A stretch of 36,574 bases of DNA from Gracilaria domingensis (taxonomy: Eukaryota > Rhodophyta > Florideophyceae > Gracilariales > Gracilariaceae). Of the stretch, positions 31,209 to 36,574 are shown piece by piece. The notes below the pieces were generated by a model. That model was not told the DNA's origin. It did no database searches and saw nothing but the letters and a program-made list of their open reading frames with translations. The position numbers and the translations under genes were made by a program. The stretch covers positions 59,276 to 95,849 of the forward strand of contig VCMS01000346.1 in the NCBI GenBank assembly GCA_022539475.1, read 5' to 3'. Each line of letters opens with the position of its first letter. The first letter of the stretch is position 1.

Positions 31209-34200
31209 TCAAACTTCTATGTGGATCACACCACCGGCTTCGCGGAACCTCTCGTGCTTCACTCGCGCAAGCGGCTTATTCAGCATGTCGGCAACCATGG
31301 AATCCGTCGGGCAGTAGAACAGCACAATCGACTTGGCCTGCAGAGCTTCTCGAGTGAAGTGGAACCGAATTTCAATATGCTTGGTTCGCCTGTTCACCAC
31401 TCCATTTCGAGCAAGGTCAATGCTGCCCTGGTTGTCAACATACATGGGAGTTGGTTCAACCAGCAGCTTCACAGACCCGTCTGCTTCCATGCCAATCACA
31501 CTGCCAATGCCGTTCCAAAGTCGCCTAAGCCAGATCGCCTCCTTGGTGCCAGAGCACAAGCTCACGTACTCAGCCTCCGCACTCGACAGAGCAACTACCT
31601 CCTGTTGACGAGACGACCACGACACAGCACCACCGCACATCATGAACAAGTATCCACTAGTGGACTTGCGGTTGGCAACATCGCCAGCCCAGTCAGAGTC
31701 CACATAGCCGTGCAGTTGCAAATCGGTGCTGGAGCCATACGTCAACCCGAACGTGGTAGTGCCATTGAGGTAGCGAAGAACACGCTTGACCGCCTTCCAG
31801 TGAGTGTTTCCCGGCTTCTCAACATACTTGGCCAGCTTAGCCACAGCATATGAGATGTCTGGACGAGTTCCCACAGAGAGATACATGAGGCAGCCAATCG
31901 CCTGACGATACGGTACATGCGTGAGCACTTCCTCCTCAACAGACAAGTCCACACCGCACTCCATAGGAGTGTCAACGGGTTTCGACAGCTGCATGCCAAA
32001 TCGCTCCAGGACCTTGTTCGTGTACGCTGACTGAGTCAAGTACAGCTCTCGCTTGGTTCTGTCTCGATGGATTTCAAATCCAAGAACCATGCGAGCTTCT
32101 TTGAGGTCCTTCATGCGGAAACGACTTGACAGCTCTGCCTTCACACGTTCCACGGTTTTCATGCTCGGACTCGCAATCAGCAAGTCGTCAACATACAGAG
32201 CAATGATAACCAAGAAACCCAGTATGATCCCGGTGTAGACACACTCGTCTGCGTCATTCGGCTTGAGGTGCATTTCACCAACAAGGAAGGCGTATATCTT
32301 GGCGTGCCACTGTCTTGGTGCTTGTCTAAGCCCATAGATCGCTTTCTTCAGTCGGCACACCAAGTCCTCCTTTCCCTGCTGTGTGAATCCCATTGGCTGC
32401 TCCATGTACACTGTCTCGTCAAGGTCACCGTTCAGAAAGGCAGTCTTCACATCCATCTGGTGCAAGTGGAAGTCTCGTACGGCAGTCACTGACAGGATCA
32501 TTCTGATGGATGTGAACTTCACCACAGGTGCATAAGTCTCTGAGAAGTCCACACCCTCGATCTGCAGGAAGCCTCTTGCAACCACACGAGCCTTGTAACG
32601 CACTGTCGGTTCACCAGATGACGAAGCCTCATACTTTTGTACATACACCCACTTGGACGAAATCACGTTGCTGTCTGCTGGCCTTGGCACTAGATCCCAT
32701 GTGTCATGCTCCATCAATGACTCGTACTCACTCTTCATCGCCTTCTTCCAAGCTTCGGAATCAGGACGTGACACTGCGTCACCGTACGACGAAGGAGTAT
32801 CATCACTGGCTGTAAGGAAAGCACTGGCACCACGCCACCACGAGGATGGCGTCTTTCTCTGACGTGTGGATCTACGAAGGGGCTGCGTCTCTGTCACTTC
32901 CGGCTCATCTTGTGGAACTGGTGTGGTGTCTTCATCCGTACTGGCATTCGTGGTACTCTCATGAGAAGCTGGTGCAGAAGGATCATCTTCAGAATGATCG
33001 GCGGATGTGTCGGAGGTTGGGGCTTCAGCAGATACCGACTTGTCGACCAAGTCGATATCCGCATAGTCCTCGTCTTCAGAGTGCTCGTCACTTTCAGTTG
33101 CAGAGCACTCGTCAAACCTCACATCTCGTGACACAATCACCTTCTTCTTCTGGCTGTCCCACAACTTGTACCCGTGGGAGCCTGAAGTGTACCCAATGAA
33201 GATGGCCTCCACTGCACGCTCTTCCAGCTTCTTCAACTTGTGATCAACCACCTTGTACCAGCAACGGCTACCAAACACACGCAGATTGCTCAGATCAGGC
33301 TTCTGTCCATGCCACAGCTCAAACGGGTCACGTCACTCGGAAGCGCTTTGCAGGTCACTCTGTTGCGCACATACACAGAAACATTCAGAGCCTCAGCCCA
33401 AAAGCTTTTTGGCACATTCTTGTGATGCAACATTGACCTGACCAAGTCCATGAGTGTGCGGTTGAACCTCTCGGCAAGCCCGTTCTGCTGTGGATTATAA
33501 GGCACAGTTCGCTGATGCTCAATACCGTACTGCTCAAGCTTTTCGGAGAACCGATTGGACAAGTACTCACCACCATTGTCAGTGCGTAATGCACGCAACA
33601 CACTCTTGCGAGCGGTGATGGTTAACACTTTCCTGCCCATCTGGTTCTCCACAAACCTGAGCCACTTGATGAACATCCGGAACACCTCATCCTTCGTCTT
33701 GAGCATGTACAAGAAGCAGTAGCGGCTGTGGTCATCGATGAATGTGACAAAGTAGTGCGAGCCTCCCAAGGACTTCACGTTCACTGGACCCGATATATCA
33801 GAGTGTACCAGGTCCAGTACGTGTTCAGCTCGTTCCCCCCCTTGCTTGGGAGTCGGAGCACGGGTTGCTTTGCCCACTACACAAGAGCCACACACATCCA
33901 GCTTCTGAGCCACATCCACATTCAGACCTGACACAACACCGTTTCGAGCCATCTGCTTGATGCCTTCCACATTCACATGAGCCATTCGAGCATGCCAAAG
34001 AGACAAGTCTGACACAAGCGCACTGTCCGTGTCCGTGAACTGATCTGCAGCAGTGCAAAGGTAGTACAGGTCTTTGACGCGGCGCCCAACGGCAACCACT
34101 TTTGACCCCTTGTACACACATACCTTTTCTTTGTCAAACACTACCGTGCAGCCCAGATCACAAATCTGTGACACAGACAACAAATGGTACCGTAAGTTGG

Positions 34201-35241
34201 GCACGTGTACCACCTGCTTAGCTTGCACTTACGCTTGGACCCTTCAACTGTCAGATCGAGCTCCACACTTCCGTGACCAACAGACTGCAACTTGGAATCA
34301 TTGCCGATGCTCACACCCGACGACACCTTTGTCTCGTACGTTTGGAACATTGAGTCATCATAAGTCATGTGCGCAGTAGCTCCAGAGTCAACAATCCAGT
34401 CACTGTTAGTGGCCTTGTCGGCACCATTCGCAATGAGGCATACAAAGTCAGAATCGCTGCCGCCCGTACCTTGCTCATCGTTGAGCGCGGTATGTACACT
34501 TGGGTGAGCAGCATCGATCTGATCCTTGTTAGCCCCATCACGTTGCTTTTTGAAACAGTTCTTCTGGATATGACCCTTTATGCCACAATAGTAACACACA
34601 ACCGACTTCAATGACTTCCTACGAAACTGGCGTCCCAAGAGTGCAGCATCACCACCGGACTCCTCCTTGGCACGATCACTCATACGTTGCTCTTCTTGCA
34701 ATAGACGGCTCTTCACAAACTCCATGGTGAGTTCGCGATCTCCGATCGTGGTGTCAATTGCAACAATGAGGTGCTCAAAACGATCCGGAAGTCCACATAG
34801 GGCAGCCATAGCAATGTCCTCTTCTTCAACGTTGACGTCCATACTCTTGAGGTCGGAGGCCAAGTGCCGAACACGATTGATGAATTGCAACATCTTCTCG
34901 TCCTCGCGCATTTTGACAGAGTAGAAAGCACGTCTGGCGTTGATTCGGTTCAGAAGAGTCTTACGTTGAAACACATTGCAAATGGCCTTCCATGCGTCAG
35001 CAGCAGTCTCGATGTCTCGAATGTGATCCAAGTGCTCGTCGGCAAGCGTGAGTCCAATGATAGCTCTAGCCCTTTCGTCGCGGATTTGCCACTTTACCAG
35101 TTCCTCTTCATCCGTGGGTGCAGAAGTGGTGAGATGGTTCTTGAGGTCTTTCAGTGCAAGTACATACTGAATCTTCTGCTTCCAAGTATGGAAGTTATCC
35201 TCACCCAACTTCTCGATCTTGAGCCCACTAAACGAGTCCAT
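31209..35241 (-). pseudogene. gag-pol: gag-pol of copy E with two one-base frameshifts
   Basis: Start ATG 35241-35239; same domain order as copy C, with CCHC knuckle, WIVDSGATAHM protease, integrase HHCC/DDE, RT YVDD and RNase H all visible. Length is 4033 bases against 4035 in C, from one missing T near 34219 (between protease and integrase zinc domain) and one missing A near 33327 (integrase C-terminal part). No stop-creating substitution was noticed. Either a recently inactivated copy or an intact one with two base-calling errors. Confidence 0.9.
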
Positions 35242-36487
35242 GATGTAAGAGAGGAACTGCAGCGAACCAGATAATGCGGTGGCAGACAGGCGGCAATAGC
35301 AAACGACAGCGGTAAACAACAACAGCAAACAACAACAACAAACAACAACAAACAACAATAACAACAAACAACAACAACAATAAAGATGAATAGTCGGGTG
35401 CAAAAGGAACTAAGATTCCTGGTACCCTAGGGAGTCGGACCCCTGACCCCCGGAGACTCTCCGGGTAAGAAACGACTTCTGCAGTCTACCTCCTCCTGCG
35501 TTCTAGGAGAAGGTGCGTCGCTCTCTACGAGACTTCCAGAGGATGGTTAATGACCGAAGATATGCCTTCACCAAGTAAAACCCTCTCTGGTCTCTTGCAA
35601 GAACTTGCGCGACCCTGAAACTGCAGGTACTATGACAAACCGAGGTACGCTTCTAGCAAGCAAACAATGAAGTTCACAAGCGGCCTGATCCTAAAAAGGA
35701 GGTCAGCCTACGACACGTCGCCTCCCCGCACCACCGAAGCAGTACGGATCAAAAGCTCGTTTCAGTTTGCCTTCGCCACAGATCAAGAACCCAACACAAA
35801 GTCAGGTCAGCAACAATAAAGGTGGACCACCTCCTGTCCAGTGCAGTACGTCACGGCACCCCGTCCACAAATGCCCCCGCGAAGAATACCAGGTCTTTCG
35901 ACCGACACCGTTATCTGCCCCTAAGGACCGGTGGGAAACTCGCAAGACGGAACAAATGCTTTGGTTCAAGCCGCCAGACTAACGTCCCCGATTGCTCGGA
36001 TCAACCGCTCGTCGCACCGAAACTCAAGTGATCACCACACCTGCCGAGCACACACGCAGTGCACGGACTTCAACAGAAACGAATGCTGAGCACAACACAC
36101 AAGTGCACAGACTTCAACAACACAAGGTCCTCAACCTCTCGGATCAGAACCCACAAAGACGACGTGGGGATCCCAACAATAATAACAGAGGGAGACCAAA
36201 CGAAGCGGATAGCGATCGACAACACGGGCAACAACGAGCGCCCAAACACAATCACGATAGAAAGTCAACGTCGAACCACCACCAACAAAACGCCCTCAGG
36301 GAGGAACGAACGACCGAAAGAAGAAAGTCAACACCGACCAACGATACGGTCAACACACCCGACGCAACGGAGAAGGGAACGAAAGGGAAAACAGCGAAGC
36401 GGATGAACGGCGGTGAGGGAGAGCGGCGAGAATCAGCGGCGAGAGGGAACGATAACGGCAGAGGTCAGCGGGGCTGGGCCCATAACC
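35242..36487 (-). other. 5' leader and primer-binding site of copy E
   Basis: CAA-rich tract about 35313-35382 on plus (three bases longer than in C), hairpin domain 35405-35541, primer-binding site GCTGGGCCCATAACC at 36473-36487. Otherwise as in copy C; no coding. Confidence 0.78.
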
Positions 36488-36574
36488 TGATAGAGGTTGA
36501 AGCTGAAAGGGAAGGTTGAAGAAAGGATGGGGGAATGAAGGGAAGTTCGCCAGCTCTGGTCGGAAGTTAACTTG
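36488..36574 (-). repeat. Cop1 LTR, partial (5' LTR of copy E)
   Basis: First 87 plus-strand bases (sense 3' end, U5) of the LTR; the rest lies beyond the window. The last ~20 bases deviate slightly from other copies (CTGGTCGGAAGTTAACTTG), as at a low-quality contig end. Confidence 0.88.

Larger units (their letters stand above)
30405..36574 (-). mobile_element. Cop1 copy E, nearly full-length Ty1/copia element
   Basis: Minus-strand copy with 3' LTR, polypurine tract, gag-pol, leader, primer-binding site and the first 87 bases of the 5' LTR before the window ends. The internal region is almost identical to copy C and shares several small variants with copy A. Left flank CATGC belongs to the Cop5 relic; the right target duplication lies outside the window. 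Confidence 0.93.

Overview
Eukaryotic nuclear DNA built almost entirely of nested Ty1/copia LTR retrotransposons. No host gene, rRNA, tRNA gene, CRISPR array or prokaryotic signature was seen. The evidence is repeated gag-pol frames with copia domain order (Gag, CCHC knuckle, protease, integrase, RT, RNase H), ~0.78-0.99 kb direct LTRs bounded by TG/TGTT...CA, polypurine tracts, and primer-binding sites matching the anticodon arm of initiator tRNA-Met, as in Drosophila copia. The host cannot be named from the sequence. Family names used here (Cop1, Cop1b, CopN2, Cop3, Cop4, Cop5) are labels of convenience.

Layout: 1-3972, Cop1 copy A (minus, left end outside the window), whose 5' LTR sits inside the gag of Cop1 copy D (plus, 3973-8254). 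Then a Cop3 pol fragment (plus, 8255-9039), Cop1b copy B1 (minus, 9040-12109), a Cop4 leader plus LTR (minus, 12110-13512), Cop1b copy B2 (minus, 13513-16064), and a second inverted, longer copy of the Cop3 fragment (minus, 16065-17527). Next is Cop1 copy C (minus, 17528-28898), whose 3' LTR is split by CopN2, a 4.5-kb non-coding LTR element (18115-22617). Then a decayed copia integrase relic, Cop5 (28899-30404), and Cop1 copy E (minus, 30405 to the window end).

Only copy C has an uninterrupted gag-pol (1344 codons, 22840-26874). A, D and E carry single-base deletions and B1/B2 are truncated. C could be the autonomous partner supplying proteins to CopN2, which shares its primer-binding site, leader and part of its LTR but encodes nothing.

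Two signals go beyond ordinary transposon annotation. (1) CopN2 carries a degenerate tandem array of about 15 small hairpins (19537-20502) with similar loops and different but compensated stems; the five non-Watson-Crick stem positions counted all become G.U pairs in the element's sense RNA. (2) A compact hairpin domain in the 5' leader keeps its pairing, with compensatory changes, across Cop1, Cop1b, CopN2 and the divergent Cop4. Both look like RNA structure under selection, perhaps for packaging, dimerisation or translation.
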